From Bacteroidales bacterium (GTDB lineage Bacteria; Bacteroidota; Bacteroidia; Bacteroidales; UBA932): a DNA stretch of 64,000 nt. The stretch covers positions 1-64,000 of the forward strand of contig JAFQAR010000102.1 of the NCBI GenBank assembly GCA_017399905.1. Direction: 5' to 3'. How positions within the stretch are numbered: the first letter of the stretch is position 1; every line of letters begins with the position of its first letter. Below the pieces are notes generated by a model. It made no database searches. It was not told where the DNA came from and saw only the letters and a list, made by a program, of their open reading frames with translations. A program made the position numbers and the translations under genes. Below, piece by piece: positions 52,754-61,902 of the stretch.

Positions 52754-54451
52754 TTAGAATGAAGCAGTAAGGCTTATGTTGGCTCCAGTATACGCCGGAA
52801 TCGCACGGCAGACACCGCCCGAGCAGATGAATCCCGCCCTGTAGCGTCCGTAGCCTGCAGCTACGCGGAGATGTGCCATCGAGAAGCTCAGACCGGCATT
52901 GTAGTAATGGAGCTTTGTCGAACCGTGGTTCCACATATCGCTGGCAAATACACTCCAATGCGGCGCGAAGTTCACTTCAAGAAGTCCGGCCATCCAGTCG
53001 CCCTGATCGTCCTTGGTTGCCAGATACTGAAGTTCCATACGGGTAGAAAGCTTCGGAGTCCATTTATAAAGAAGGTCCGCGACTACTATGTGTGAAGTAC
53101 CTATATACAGTCCTGTATTCTCATGATGCTTGTTATACTCCTGCATCGAGTACATCAGCACACTCTTGAACTTCTTTGTCCACTGTTTCTCAAGGTCGAA
53201 GCTGAAGTCGCGGAAAAGAAGTCCGCCGCCCTCTGTTCCGCCTGTCTCATTAAGGCCATAGTAAGTCGAGAAGTTCGCATGAACCTTCATTCCCCTCTTT
53301 CCTCCGATGGCCGTTCCGCGACGGAAGTTGTAGAAAGCGTCTATCTGACCACCGATCTCACCGGCCCTGATGACCTTGTCACCCACCTCAGGACTGTATG
53401 GATTGAGAGTCGTAAGCATGTAGGTATACTGCGTCGACATTGCTGGACGATACGAAAGCATGTTTGAAAGCGAACCATAACCGCTTTCAGTACCTGAGAA
53501 TGAATATATCTTCTGGGTCATGCGGTCCATCCTTCGTCCGGTAACCGTCACACCAAGTCCGCGTCCGTTATATCCGAACTCGACCAGCTGCGCATTTCCG
53601 TTCACTGCAGCCCTCCCGTTCTGGGCGGCAGCAACACTTACGATCTGCTTGCCGGCATCTACATACTCTCCCTTGAGGAAGAATCCGTCCATGTCGAAAT
53701 TCACTCGTCCGGACCAGCCGAGAGTATTTTCCTTACAGCCTGCTGCCTTCAGGAGATCGCCAAGAGCTTCATGCTTGTTGAGAAGGGAACCTTCAAGTGA
53801 AAGAGAAATGTCTTCCATGCCGAGAAGGCTTGAAAGCGACACACTGACGTCTGCACCCGCAACATGGACCTTGGTAAGTCCGAGACCGAAGAAAGCGTCT
53901 TCTGCACCCATCATGGCCGCGTTGTCGTCGATCTTTCCGAGACGAGGCACACCCCAGAAAGCCTTTACCGCCACCTTGTCTTCAAAATTATAGGTCGCCC
54001 TGGCGCCGAGAAGCGCATTGTTGAGTCCGAGCATGCGGTCCTCCCAGCTTCTGAAAAGGAGGCCGCTTCCGAACTGCTCATAGAATGTTCCTGCCGTTAC
54101 GGAGTATGACTTATCCCTCCAAGAGACATAGAGGTTGCTGAGCGAAAGCTTGTTCTGCGCAACAGGATAGCCGACAAGGGTCGGAAAATATCCTTCCATC
54201 TGCAGTCCTGCGGAGAGACGTCCCTTGTAATAGTCAAGCTTGAGATAATCATTAGTGGCAAAAATGTTTCCGTCCTTGAGCTGAGGCTGGAAAGCAGGAT
54301 CGAAGTTATTGCCCGCATCCTTGACATACACATGGTTGGTGGACTCCAGGCTACCGGTCAGATAGCCCCAGTCCTTCTTTTCCTTATCCTCGGAAAAAGC
54401 GGAAACGGCCGTCATCATGAAGGCCGTCAAAATCAGAATAGTCTTCTTCAT
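52754..54451 (-). CDS. DUF6029 outer-membrane barrel-like protein
   Basis: A 565-residue exported protein: signal peptide about 1-20 (TAVSAFSED), then beta-strand-rich sequence with aromatic girdles to the end (ISLTASF, C-terminal Phe). Stretches such as NLYVSWRDKSYSVTAGTFYEQFGSGL (about 106-131, with gaps) fit the Bacteroidota family DUF6029. The Phe end and alternation suggest an outer-membrane barrel. It follows the TlpA-like gene by 18 nt. Function unknown. Confidence 0.75.
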   Translation of the reverse strand: MKKTILILTAFMMTAVSAFSEDKEKKDWGYLTGSLESTNHVYVKDAGNNFDPAFQPQLKDGNIFATNDYLKLDYYKGRLSAGLQMEGYFPTLVGYPVAQNKLSLSNLYVSWRDKSYSVTAGTFYEQFGSGLLFRSWEDRMLGLNNALLGARATYNFEDKVAVKAFWGVPRLGKIDDNAAMMGAEDAFFGLGLTKVHVAGADVSVSLSSLLGMEDISLSLEGSLLNKHEALGDLLKAAGCKENTLGWSGRVNFDMDGFFLKGEYVDAGKQIVSVAAAQNGRAAVNGNAQLVEFGYNGRGLGVTVTGRRMDRMTQKIYSFSGTESGYGSLSNMLSYRPAMSTQYTYMLTTLNPYSPEVGDKVIRAGEIGGQIDAFYNFRRGTAIGGKRGMKVHANFSTYYGLNETGGTEGGGLLFRDFSFDLEKQWTKKFKSVLMYSMQEYNKHHENTGLYIGTSHIVVADLLYKWTPKLSTRMELQYLATKDDQGDWMAGLLEVNFAPHWSVFASDMWNHGSTKLHYYNAGLSFSMAHLRVAAGYGRYRAGFICSGGVCRAIPAYTGANISLTASF

Positions 54452-54469
54452 CTTCTGCTGTTGTTAGCG

Positions 54470-54958
54470 CTATTTGCGGGATGCCTTCTTCACAGCCTCG
54501 AAAAGCTCGACTTCACCGCCCTGAACATAGGAAGTATGCGAGAATACTATCTTTCCTTTGGAATCGACCACGAACACGTGAGGGACCACTGAAACGTTCA
54601 TAGCCCTCATGAAATCCTGATTCTTGTCGAAGAGGAGAGTGAAATCCTCGCCCCATCCGCGGCCCTCCGCAAAAGACTTTGCCTTTGCAAGAAGACGGTT
54701 GTCATCCGTCGATACCGCAACAACGCGGAAATCGACTTCGTCAAGCCAGTCAGGAAGGGACTCGTAGACAGCATCGAGCTCGCGTATGCAAGGCTTGCAT
54801 GACGTCGACCAGAATGATATTATCATCGGAGTACCTTCTTCAAGAAGAACAGATGTATCAAATGACTCACCTTTCGAATTCTCAACGGTAACTGACGGAA
54901 CCTGCGCTGCGGCAACAGCCGAAACGAACAACACAAGGCTTAAGAGGATCGATCTCAT
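54470..54958 (-). CDS. TlpA/ResA-like periplasmic thiol-disulfide oxidoreductase
   Basis: A 162-residue exported thioredoxin-fold protein. Signal peptide about 1-18 (SAVAAAQVP); active site C54-K-P-C57 in WSTSCKPCIREL; cis-Pro region VSVVPHVFVVD near 121-131; the end (VELFEAVKKASRK) is a normal helix. TlpA/ResA proteins reduce disulfides of exported proteins or c-type cytochromes. Here the next genes encode the DUF6029 barrel and a DUF4988 lipoprotein, and Omp28 with a CGYC site lies 3 kb away, so its partner may be a surface protein. Partner is inferred. Confidence 0.88.
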   Translation of the reverse strand: MRSILLSLVLFVSAVAAAQVPSVTVENSKGESFDTSVLLEEGTPMIISFWSTSCKPCIRELDAVYESLPDWLDEVDFRVVAVSTDDNRLLAKAKSFAEGRGWGEDFTLLFDKNQDFMRAMNVSVVPHVFVVDSKGKIVFSHTSYVQGGEVELFEAVKKASRK

Positions 54959-55015
54959 AATAAAATCCAGTTATTTACATAAATATTCCCCTCTGTACAA
55001 GGGCACTATAATCGA

Positions 55016-55023
55016 CAAAAATA
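55016..55023 (-). promoter_or_regulatory. -7 element of the TlpA-DUF6029-DUF4988 unit
   Basis: TATTTTTG on the minus strand, with ATTG rather than TTTG 20 nt upstream (55047-55044). The leader is about 55 nt. Confidence 0.5.
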
Positions 55024-55077
55024 ACTAATAATCTTTTTTTTACCAATTATTTTCAATGTTTTTGACAAGGAGATGTA

Positions 55078-55896
55078 TTACAACGCACTCCAAGCCATTT
55101 TGTTATATAAACTTACAGTCTGTAAGGCAGGGGCGACATCATGAACTCTGAGAATATCCGCACCGTTCATCAAAGCGGCCATATGGATTGCCTGGGTAGC
55201 GGAAAGAGCCTCTTCCGGAAGAATACCCAAAGGCTTATATATCATACTTTTACGCGAAACCCCGACCAGAATTCTCGGAGTTGCCTTCCCATATGTCCTA
55301 TGCAGCTTCTTAAGGTTTGAAAGCAGCTCATAATTCTGACCGACTGTCTTTGCAAATCCGAATCCGGGATCCAGAATCCAATTCTTCACCCCATGAAATT
55401 CCGATCTTTCTGAAAAAACATCAAAATATCGTATGACAGAGGCAGTAATATCGTCATAACAGGTCATCGACTGCATGGTTTCAGGAGTACCCCGCTTATG
55501 CATTGCAACATATTCGAGACCGAGACGGCCTACAGTGGGAAGCATCTCAGGATCATCCTCTCCGGCAGAAATGTCATTCACCAGGAAATCGCCGGTGACA
55601 TCGTACACACGACGCACAACCTCAGCCCAATACGTATCTACGGAAATGCGTATGTCGGGAAACACACGTCTCACCTCCCCGAGCACAGGCAACAGCCTGC
55701 GACATTCCTCTTCCATTCCGACAGGAACAGAACCCGGACGCGTCGAACATGCACCGAAATCAATGATATCGGCTCCTTGTTCCAGCATCATCTCCACCCT
55801 TCGGAGCGCATCTTCAGTACCCGGACAGCGGCTCTCGGCAAAATAAGAGTCGTCCGTCAGGTTGACAATGCCCATTATTTCTATCTTCCTGTTCAT
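55078..55896 (-). CDS. folP: Dihydropteroate synthase
   Basis: Condenses p-aminobenzoate with dihydropterin pyrophosphate in folate synthesis; target of sulfonamides. The 272-residue TIM barrel starts MNRKIEIMGIVNLTDDSYFA (1-20), holds the pterin site GADIIDFGACSTRPGS (about 39-54), VNDISAGEDD (about 100-109), and DPGFGFAKTVGQNYELL (about 178-194), and ends with RVHDVAPALQTV. DSYF stands where most enzymes have DSFS. The ATG at 55896 is preferred over a TTG four codons upstream. Divergent from tmk. Confidence 0.96.
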   Translation of the reverse strand: MNRKIEIMGIVNLTDDSYFAESRCPGTEDALRRVEMMLEQGADIIDFGACSTRPGSVPVGMEEECRRLLPVLGEVRRVFPDIRISVDTYWAEVVRRVYDVTGDFLVNDISAGEDDPEMLPTVGRLGLEYVAMHKRGTPETMQSMTCYDDITASVIRYFDVFSERSEFHGVKNWILDPGFGFAKTVGQNYELLSNLKKLHRTYGKATPRILVGVSRKSMIYKPLGILPEEALSATQAIHMAALMNGADILRVHDVAPALQTVSLYNKMAWSAL

Positions 55897-55920
55897 TCCG
55901 GGAGGCAAAATTAGTAAAAA

Positions 55921-55947
55921 GATTTCTCGACTTCGCTCGAAATGACA
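55921..55947. repeat. 27-bp palindromic intergenic repeat, copy B
   Basis: Arms ATTTC (55922-55926) and GAAAT (55939-55943) flank GACTTCGCTC and are followed by GACA. Compared with copy A at 1695, 24 of 27 bases agree and two of the three changes form a compensating pair in the stem. It lies between folP and tmk and covers the expected -33 region of tmk. Confidence 0.75.
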
Positions 55948-55957
55948 GTTATTTGAT

Positions 55958-55965
55958 TAACTTTG
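55958..55965 (+). promoter_or_regulatory. -7 element of tmk
   Basis: TAACTTTG 22 nt before the tmk start. The -33 position falls inside the palindromic repeat and reads CTCG, not TTTG. Confidence 0.48.
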
Positions 55966-55987
55966 TAAGATAACCAAACACATCCAT

Positions 55988-56668
55988 ATGTTAGTAGTCC
56001 TTGAAGGCCTGGACGGAGCCGGAAAATCCACCCAGGTAAAGAAACTCAGAGCCTATCTTGAAAGCCTTTTCGGAGAAATCGAATACATACACTTCCCACG
56101 GTATGACGCTCCTATCTATGGAGAGCTCATCAGCCGTTTCCTTAGAGGTGATTTCGGCAGCAACGAGACCGTCCATCCCCAGCTGGTGGCACTTCTCTTT
56201 GCCGAAGACAGGCACGGTGCGGCTCCATCGATGAAGAACACATTGGCTGAAGGCCGTACTGTGCTTCTCGACAGGTATGTATATTCGAATATAGCCTATC
56301 AGTGCGCCAAACTTACAGATGAAGACGAAGCAGAAGGGCTCAGGAACTGGATATTCGACACCGAATACGGCAATTTCGGACTTCCTGTACCGGATCTCAA
56401 CATCTTCCTGGACGTACCTATCGGCTTTGTGGAGTCAAAGCTCAAAAGCCATAGGGGCGGAGAAGACCGCAACTATCTGGAAGGAGCACAGGACATACAC
56501 GAGGCCGACATAGAGTTCCAGAAGAGAGTCAGGTCCATATACAGAAGGCAATGCGAGCTTGACCCTAAGTTCATACGCATAGACTGCTCTGACGAATACG
56601 GGGAGATGCTTCCTCCGGGCGCAATCTTTGCCAAAGTGAAGGAAATCGTCGATTCAGCAATGAAATAG
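55988..56668 (+). CDS. tmk: Thymidylate kinase
   Basis: Phosphorylates dTMP to dTDP. The 226-residue P-loop kinase has the Walker A EGLDGAGKST at 6-15, the DR(Y/F) region LLDRYVYSNIAYQ near 96-108, and the LID with KSHRGGEDRNYLEGAQD near 155-171 (KLK before it). It is followed after 4 nt by the BT_3928-type gene, so they share a transcript. Confidence 0.96.
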   Translation: MLVVLEGLDGAGKSTQVKKLRAYLESLFGEIEYIHFPRYDAPIYGELISRFLRGDFGSNETVHPQLVALLFAEDRHGAAPSMKNTLAEGRTVLLDRYVYSNIAYQCAKLTDEDEAEGLRNWIFDTEYGNFGLPVPDLNIFLDVPIGFVESKLKSHRGGEDRNYLEGAQDIHEADIEFQKRVRSIYRRQCELDPKFIRIDCSDEYGEMLPPGAIFAKVKEIVDSAMK

Positions 56669-56672
56669 AGCA

Positions 56673-57890
56673 ATGAGATATCTTCTTCTACGCATGAAGC
56701 GCTTCTGCGGCTTCATTACAGGCTTCGTTTTCGTCATAAGCGGAATCCTGAAACTTCTGGACCCGGTGGGTACGGGGCTCATCATGGACGGATACCTTGA
56801 TTTCCTGCATCTGGGATTTCTCGGGTCACTTTCCAAGGTACTCGGTGTCACATTCGCTTTTGCGGAAACAGTCATCGGAACAGGACTCATCACCGGCATA
56901 TGGAGAAAACCTTCCGCCATCGCAGCCATGGCACTTCAAGGCTTCTTCACTTTCCTGACGCTTCTTCTTGTAATCTTCAATCCCACAATGGATTGCGGAT
57001 GCTTCGGGGAGGCGGTACACCTCACGCATATGCAGACGTTCATCAAGAACATCATCCTCTGCGTGCTGCTGGCCGCTTATTACTTCCCGCCGAAACTGCT
57101 CGGACACAACAAACGCCGTAAATATGTTTCATTTGCAGCCGTAACCGCATCCGTCCTTGCCTTCACGGTATATTCATGGATGTACATCCCTCTTGTAGAC
57201 TTCACCGACTACAAGCCGGCAGCCTTCCTCTCTGCAGGTCACACATACGCCACATCCGACGAAGATGCATACGAGGCCGTATTCATCTATGAAAAGGACG
57301 GAGTGACCGAAAGATTCGGACTTGACGACATCCCTGATTCCACATGGACATTCGTTTCTGCGGAAACGGTTGAAAAGGATGGGGTCGAAGAGAAAGGGCT
57401 CACACATCTTCCGATATATGACGATACAGACGAACAGCTCGACACCCTTGCATCAGAAGGCAAAGTCATGATTGTATCCGTATACAAGCCTGAAATGAAG
57501 AAGGCAAGGTGGATCCAGACTGCAGATTTCCTTGAAAGAGCATCCGAAAACGGGTTCACAGCCCTTCTGCTGGCTGCTTCGACTCCGGAAGAGATGGACA
57601 TCGCCCTGAAGCAGCTTACGGCAGAAACAAAGGCCATGCTCGAGAGCCACCTGTATTTCTCCGACTACAAGACCTTGCTCACGATGAACAGGTCCAACGC
57701 CGGAGTGACCTATTTCAGCGACGGCTATCTCATCAGCAAATGGGCAAGACGTACGATGCCGGACGCCGAGGCGCTAAAGCAAATTTACAACGGAGACGAC
57801 ACCGAAACCGTCATAGACAAGAGCACAAAAGGCAGCCTTACATTCCAGGGCTTCCTGCTTTACATCTTCGCCGTGATGCTGCTGCTATAG
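56673..57890 (+). CDS. BT_3928-type membrane protein: DoxX/MauE-like helices plus thioredoxin-like domain
   Basis: A 405-residue membrane protein. Four DoxX/MauE-like helices occupy about 10-150; the family motif NPTMDCGCFGEAVHLTHMQT (about 108-127) carries the C113-x-C115 pair thought to relay electrons. After a helix at about 150-172 come a periplasmic domain (about 180-385) resembling thioredoxin folds without a CxxC, and a last membrane helix (about 389-405). MauE/DoxX proteins supply reducing power to periplasmic thiol proteins such as TlpA; a TlpA gene lies 1.7 kb away. In Bacteroides this family is typically beside tpiA; here it follows tmk. Confidence 0.85.
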   Translation: MRYLLLRMKRFCGFITGFVFVISGILKLLDPVGTGLIMDGYLDFLHLGFLGSLSKVLGVTFAFAETVIGTGLITGIWRKPSAIAAMALQGFFTFLTLLLVIFNPTMDCGCFGEAVHLTHMQTFIKNIILCVLLAAYYFPPKLLGHNKRRKYVSFAAVTASVLAFTVYSWMYIPLVDFTDYKPAAFLSAGHTYATSDEDAYEAVFIYEKDGVTERFGLDDIPDSTWTFVSAETVEKDGVEEKGLTHLPIYDDTDEQLDTLASEGKVMIVSVYKPEMKKARWIQTADFLERASENGFTALLLAASTPEEMDIALKQLTAETKAMLESHLYFSDYKTLLTMNRSNAGVTYFSDGYLISKWARRTMPDAEALKQIYNGDDTETVIDKSTKGSLTFQGFLLYIFAVMLLL

Positions 57891-57908
57891 ACCAGAGACA
57901 CAGATACA

Positions 57909-57944
57909 AAAAATCCGGTTCAGAGGGTTCTGAACCGGATTTTT
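57909..57944. terminator. Bidirectional intrinsic terminator
   Basis: AAAATCCGGTTCAGA (57910-57924) pairs with TCTGAACCGGATTTT (57929-57943), a stem of at least 15 bp with a 4-nt loop and A/T flanks on both sides. It separates the convergent BT_3928-type and Omp28 genes. Confidence 0.9.
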
Positions 57945-57960
57945 CATGATATATACCTGA

Positions 57961-59088
57961 TTACTTGTAGTCGAACGGAGTCGGCTCATCTATAGGGCAA
58001 TCGATGGCGTTGCATACGGAATATGAAATCCTTGAGCCTGTCTTGGCTCCGTATGAAACGAAAGCCGCAAGATGGAGGTTCTCGACCACCCACTTGCTCT
58101 TGACATCCATCACGAAAGTCTTGTCAACAGTCTGTCCAGCCTTGAGAGTTCCGAGAGGGAGACCGAAGTATGTTCCCTTATACTTCGAATCTGTTATACG
58201 CACGCAATTGTTATGATAGTCGTACGAGGTATCGCCAACGTTGTCATAATCTGACTGCTGGCCAAAGAGGTTGTCTTCAAGAAGCCATGCTCCTACATTG
58301 AAGATACCGTCCACTGCAGCCTTCACTGAAACCTTCAGGACGAGAGTTCCGTCATCATAAAGCTTCGGATTGACAGCGATTCCGGCCTTTGCGGCACCGG
58401 CTGTGCTCTGATTGATGAGTCCTTTGAGAGCGTCTTTGCCCTGTGTATGCGAGAAACCGTTCACTAGGTCAACATGAAGGAAAGGATAGTTGCTGACTGT
58501 AGGTCCTGAAATCTTGGCAGGGTCATTTGCATTGTAACCCGAATGAACGGCCGCAAGCACGGCATTTTCCGGAATGACATCCTCTGATGAAAGTTCCTTA
58601 AGGATCTTTATCATATAAGGGCAATAGCCACATCCCGTTCCAGTATACTGCACAAGAAACGCACGATGCTCGAACGAGGTGTTGTTCGGCTTAGGATCAG
58701 CCACAGCCTCAGGCACAGGGACTGAAATGGCCTTGATGGTGAACAGACCGTTATCATCATAGCTCTTGTCATATGTGCTCATGGTTCCGTAGGTCGCCCA
58801 GAACTTGTAGTCTCCGTCCTTTGTTGCAGTGAACTGACCGCCCGGAAGATTGACTACATCGTTGTTCACGTCATAGAAAACAGCTTCTGCTGTCACGTCC
58901 TTACCGCCGGCAATGACTTTGAGCGTTGCCACATCCTGTCCGTTAGACTGGATGACATCCTTGTCGGATACGATCATGATGTCACCTGAAGCATCAGTAC
59001 CGCCTGTAGGATCACCGTTCTCTCCCCCGCAGGAGAAAAGCACCACCGCTGCTGCGAGCAGTGATGCTGTCTTGAATATATTCTTCAT
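57961..59088 (-). CDS. Omp28-related outer-membrane lipoprotein
   Basis: A 375-residue lipoprotein (LFSCGGEN, lipid Cys20). An Ig-like domain (about 36-115) leads to the Omp28 domain (about 125-375), whose thioredoxin-like start is HRAFLVQYTGTGCGYCPYM with C153-G-Y-C156. Omp28 proteins were described as surface antigens in Porphyromonas; the CxxC suggests redox or metal activity but this is unproven. Its ATG shares a base with the stop of the upstream lipoprotein gene (TAATG), so they are coupled, and it ends at a bidirectional terminator. Confidence 0.88.
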   Translation of the reverse strand: MKNIFKTASLLAAAVVLFSCGGENGDPTGGTDASGDIMIVSDKDVIQSNGQDVATLKVIAGGKDVTAEAVFYDVNNDVVNLPGGQFTATKDGDYKFWATYGTMSTYDKSYDDNGLFTIKAISVPVPEAVADPKPNNTSFEHRAFLVQYTGTGCGYCPYMIKILKELSSEDVIPENAVLAAVHSGYNANDPAKISGPTVSNYPFLHVDLVNGFSHTQGKDALKGLINQSTAGAAKAGIAVNPKLYDDGTLVLKVSVKAAVDGIFNVGAWLLEDNLFGQQSDYDNVGDTSYDYHNNCVRITDSKYKGTYFGLPLGTLKAGQTVDKTFVMDVKSKWVVENLHLAAFVSYGAKTGSRISYSVCNAIDCPIDEPTPFDYK

Positions 59089-61766
59089 TATTTATTCTGG
59101 ATTATGAATGTCTTTTCTACAAGCTTGTCAGCCCTTTCCCTGAACTGATCGACTCCGACCATCTCCATCTCGATCTTCTTAAGCTCCACTGATGAAGACA
59201 CGTCAGTCATCTTCTTGTAAACGCCCTCAGGGAAGTCACCCTTAGCCTGAACATTACCGCTTGAACGGCGGACAGAGCTCTGGACGTTCGCGCTTTCCTC
59301 CTCAGTCCAGCCTCTCGTAAGGACGATCTCGGAGATTACCGGATTCTCGAGAAGAGTCTGCTGCATCATGTAGTCGATACCGATCATGTTAGGATAGTAG
59401 TTCACGCCTTCATGAACGAGAGGATGGATCGTTACCGTATTCCTGTCAGCCGAAACGGTAACAGGGAATGACGGAGTCCAGCCCTCGCCATAAGTAATGG
59501 TCATATATGCATCCTTCTCCATAGCGCCGAGATAGAACGGAACAGACCAGTTCGCCGCAGGCGGAAGGAAGTTAGCATCGATCGGAATAGAATATACAAC
59601 ATTGCCGTCCGCATCCTTGGATGTTTCGAGATACCACTTAGGACCGTAGTCGTTGTAGAGCGACGAAACGTCTACAGAGTTGTAGTCGGTAGCGATGAAG
59701 AGGTCGTATGGAGTACGTGCATCAAGACGGCCGTAGCTGTCTGCATCGAGCCAGCCGATACCGACAAGTCTGTTCTGGTTTCTGAGCCTTTCCTCGGTAA
59801 TCTCCTCGGCAAGCTGCTTGAATTCATACCACATCGCGTCCACCTCTTCCTTGTCCTTTCCGTTCTTTCCTGTCTCCTCATAAATCTTGTAGATTTCATC
59901 GGAAAGAGTCTCAGGATAGTCGTAAAGGTCAGCGGCAAGGGTTATCTTTGAGCTGTGCTCGAATGTCTTCTCGCCCTTGGAATCGGTCAGCATCGCAGTT
60001 GCGGTCCAGTCTCCGACGAGGTCAAGATAAAGATCCTCATCGACATACGGCTTAGGATCGGTATATGGAGTGGTGCAGTCTGCAACAGCCGGACACTCCT
60101 CGATAAACTCATAGTTCAGGTCGTTAGGAGTGTACTCTTCGTTATATCCCACCACAACAAGTCTTGTAGTCTCGCCATCCACGGTAGGGATCCTGATTGT
60201 AAGACCCTCCTCAGAGTTGATTTCCTCAACCTCGTCAGCAGTGAAATAGCTGTAGGCCTTGTTTCCTGTAACGATTCCGAAATATGTCGAGCCTCCGTTG
60301 ATGGCAAGAAGCCAGTCCCTGAGGTAGTTTGCAGCATAGTAGCACTCTGTGACAGGGATTCCCTTGGAAGCTGTAGTACACTTGATGTTGAAAACAGCCT
60401 CGTATGGAGTAACCTCATCCTCAACCTCCGTAACGATGATTTCAGGCTCGTCAAGCACCTTCTTTGTCGTCCTGAATGTGAACTTCTGGAAGCTCTGGCT
60501 TGTAGCAGCCGAGTTACCCATCGCGGTCACAAAGACATGGTAGTCGGTATCTTCCTTTATCGCATCCTGATAGTAGAATGTAGTAAGGTTAGCCTGCACA
60601 GGACCGGATGCAACCTTTGTTCCAAAAGTATAAGCGGCAAAATAAGACGTAACCATCCACTGCATGTAATCCTCGTTACCCTGAAGAAGTTCGAGAATCT
60701 GATTGTACATCGCATCATCGAACACACCGAATGCGTACTGGGTAACCTCATCGTCAGGCCAGAACTCGAATGTAAGGTCGATAGGGCTCGCAGCCGCAAG
60801 CTTCACTTCCACTCCAGCATCGAGAAGCTCAGGTTCCCTTACACGGAAATGCTTGCGCTGGAAAGCTCCGGTCCAGTAGTCATCCATCGGACGTGAGATT
60901 TCATAACCGTCGATTATGCCCATCGAGCTCTGCTTGTTGGCACCTGTCTCATAATAAAGGGTATCGAGCATAGGGATATAGTAGCCCGGATCCCAGCCTG
61001 AAGGATAGTCAAAGTAGCAGTCCTCGTACTCTTCGGTATCCTCCATCCATGCGAATTCACCGGCAACAAAGACTACCGGCTCACCTGGAGAAATAGGGTT
61101 ATAGTAGGTATCCCAGTCGATTTCGCCGTCCGAGTCAGAATCCTGACCTGTCTGATACCAGTTCTCCTCCTCGGAATACAGCAATGTAGTATCATCAGTT
61201 ATCCACCTTGCACCGTTGTAAAGCAGAGAAGAGTAGTCATCGCTGCCCGCCATGTAGTTGTACATCATGATACAGCACTGGTTGTAACGGATGGCGTTCC
61301 TTCTTTCCTTCGTATCATCCGGAACAGTGACACGCATCTGATAGCCGTCATAATCACGGCCTACGACTGTCAGCAGTTCATCGAAATCATAAGCGGTTGT
61401 CGTGAACGGCAAAGTATAGATATCAGAATAATTCTGGGCATCCAGCTTTGCGACAAGATAAAGCCAGTACTTGGTCTCTTCCTTAAGGTTCTTGTCAATC
61501 CTTATTACATCATCAGGCTTGACATTGACAACATCTCCCTTCGTAAACATCACAGCCGGATTGTTCATCAGCTGTTCCTTGGTATCGACGATATAAGCGA
61601 TCTGGACAGGGTTCGGTGCAGTGACCTGCACTTCCACGTATCCCGGTCCCACCTCATGGATCTTCACCGAGAAAGGATTCTTATCCGTCGGCTTACATCC
61701 GGACATAATACTGCACATTACGGCGATAAGGCCGATCACAGGCAGTTTATTCAGAATTTTATTCAT
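59088..61766 (-). CDS. Large multidomain lipoprotein, unrecognised
   Basis: An 892-residue lipoprotein (MSGCKPTDK, lipid Cys near 24) I cannot assign. Residues about 30-130 and 320-460 look like fibronectin-type beta domains (VKIHEVGPGYVEVQVTAPN; DTDYHVFVTAMG). Residues about 170-320 are very acidic and aromatic with motifs such as DSDSDGEIDWDTYYNP (about 212-227), reminiscent of a Ca2+-binding loop. Residues about 580-860 form a further domain rich in Tyr/Pro. The end (FRERADKLVEKTFIIQNK) is helical and basic. It is the first gene of a two-gene unit with Omp28 and has a -7 element at 61810-61817. Confidence 0.7.
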   Translation of the reverse strand: MNKILNKLPVIGLIAVMCSIMSGCKPTDKNPFSVKIHEVGPGYVEVQVTAPNPVQIAYIVDTKEQLMNNPAVMFTKGDVVNVKPDDVIRIDKNLKEETKYWLYLVAKLDAQNYSDIYTLPFTTTAYDFDELLTVVGRDYDGYQMRVTVPDDTKERRNAIRYNQCCIMMYNYMAGSDDYSSLLYNGARWITDDTTLLYSEEENWYQTGQDSDSDGEIDWDTYYNPISPGEPVVFVAGEFAWMEDTEEYEDCYFDYPSGWDPGYYIPMLDTLYYETGANKQSSMGIIDGYEISRPMDDYWTGAFQRKHFRVREPELLDAGVEVKLAAASPIDLTFEFWPDDEVTQYAFGVFDDAMYNQILELLQGNEDYMQWMVTSYFAAYTFGTKVASGPVQANLTTFYYQDAIKEDTDYHVFVTAMGNSAATSQSFQKFTFRTTKKVLDEPEIIVTEVEDEVTPYEAVFNIKCTTASKGIPVTECYYAANYLRDWLLAINGGSTYFGIVTGNKAYSYFTADEVEEINSEEGLTIRIPTVDGETTRLVVVGYNEEYTPNDLNYEFIEECPAVADCTTPYTDPKPYVDEDLYLDLVGDWTATAMLTDSKGEKTFEHSSKITLAADLYDYPETLSDEIYKIYEETGKNGKDKEEVDAMWYEFKQLAEEITEERLRNQNRLVGIGWLDADSYGRLDARTPYDLFIATDYNSVDVSSLYNDYGPKWYLETSKDADGNVVYSIPIDANFLPPAANWSVPFYLGAMEKDAYMTITYGEGWTPSFPVTVSADRNTVTIHPLVHEGVNYYPNMIGIDYMMQQTLLENPVISEIVLTRGWTEEESANVQSSVRRSSGNVQAKGDFPEGVYKKMTDVSSSVELKKIEMEMVGVDQFRERADKLVEKTFIIQNK

Positions 61767-61809
61767 TAATTTATTATTTAGAATTTGGGTTATATACATC
61801 AAAATCGCG

Positions 61810-61817
61810 CAAATATA
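61810..61817 (-). promoter_or_regulatory. -7 element of the lipoprotein-Omp28 unit
   Basis: TATATTTG on the minus strand, 44 nt before the start at 61766; no clear -33 TTTG. Confidence 0.5.
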
Positions 61818-61856
61818 GATATTTCTGCATAAAAATCAGCAACTTAATCTGTAAAA

Positions 61857-61886
61857 TTGTCCTTAACACTATTTTTATTATCTTTG
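61857..61886 (+). promoter_or_regulatory. Promoter of purB
   Basis: TTG (61857-61859, in ATTG) 19 nt ahead of TATCTTTG (61879-61886), 17 nt before the purB ATG. Confidence 0.6.
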
Positions 61887-61902
61887 TGCCGCAATCCTTA
61901 AA

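Noticed and set aside
59955..60896. Open frame of 313 codons on the plus strand
   Set aside because: It is antisense to the large lipoprotein gene, which has a signal peptide and is coupled to Omp28. No independent evidence.
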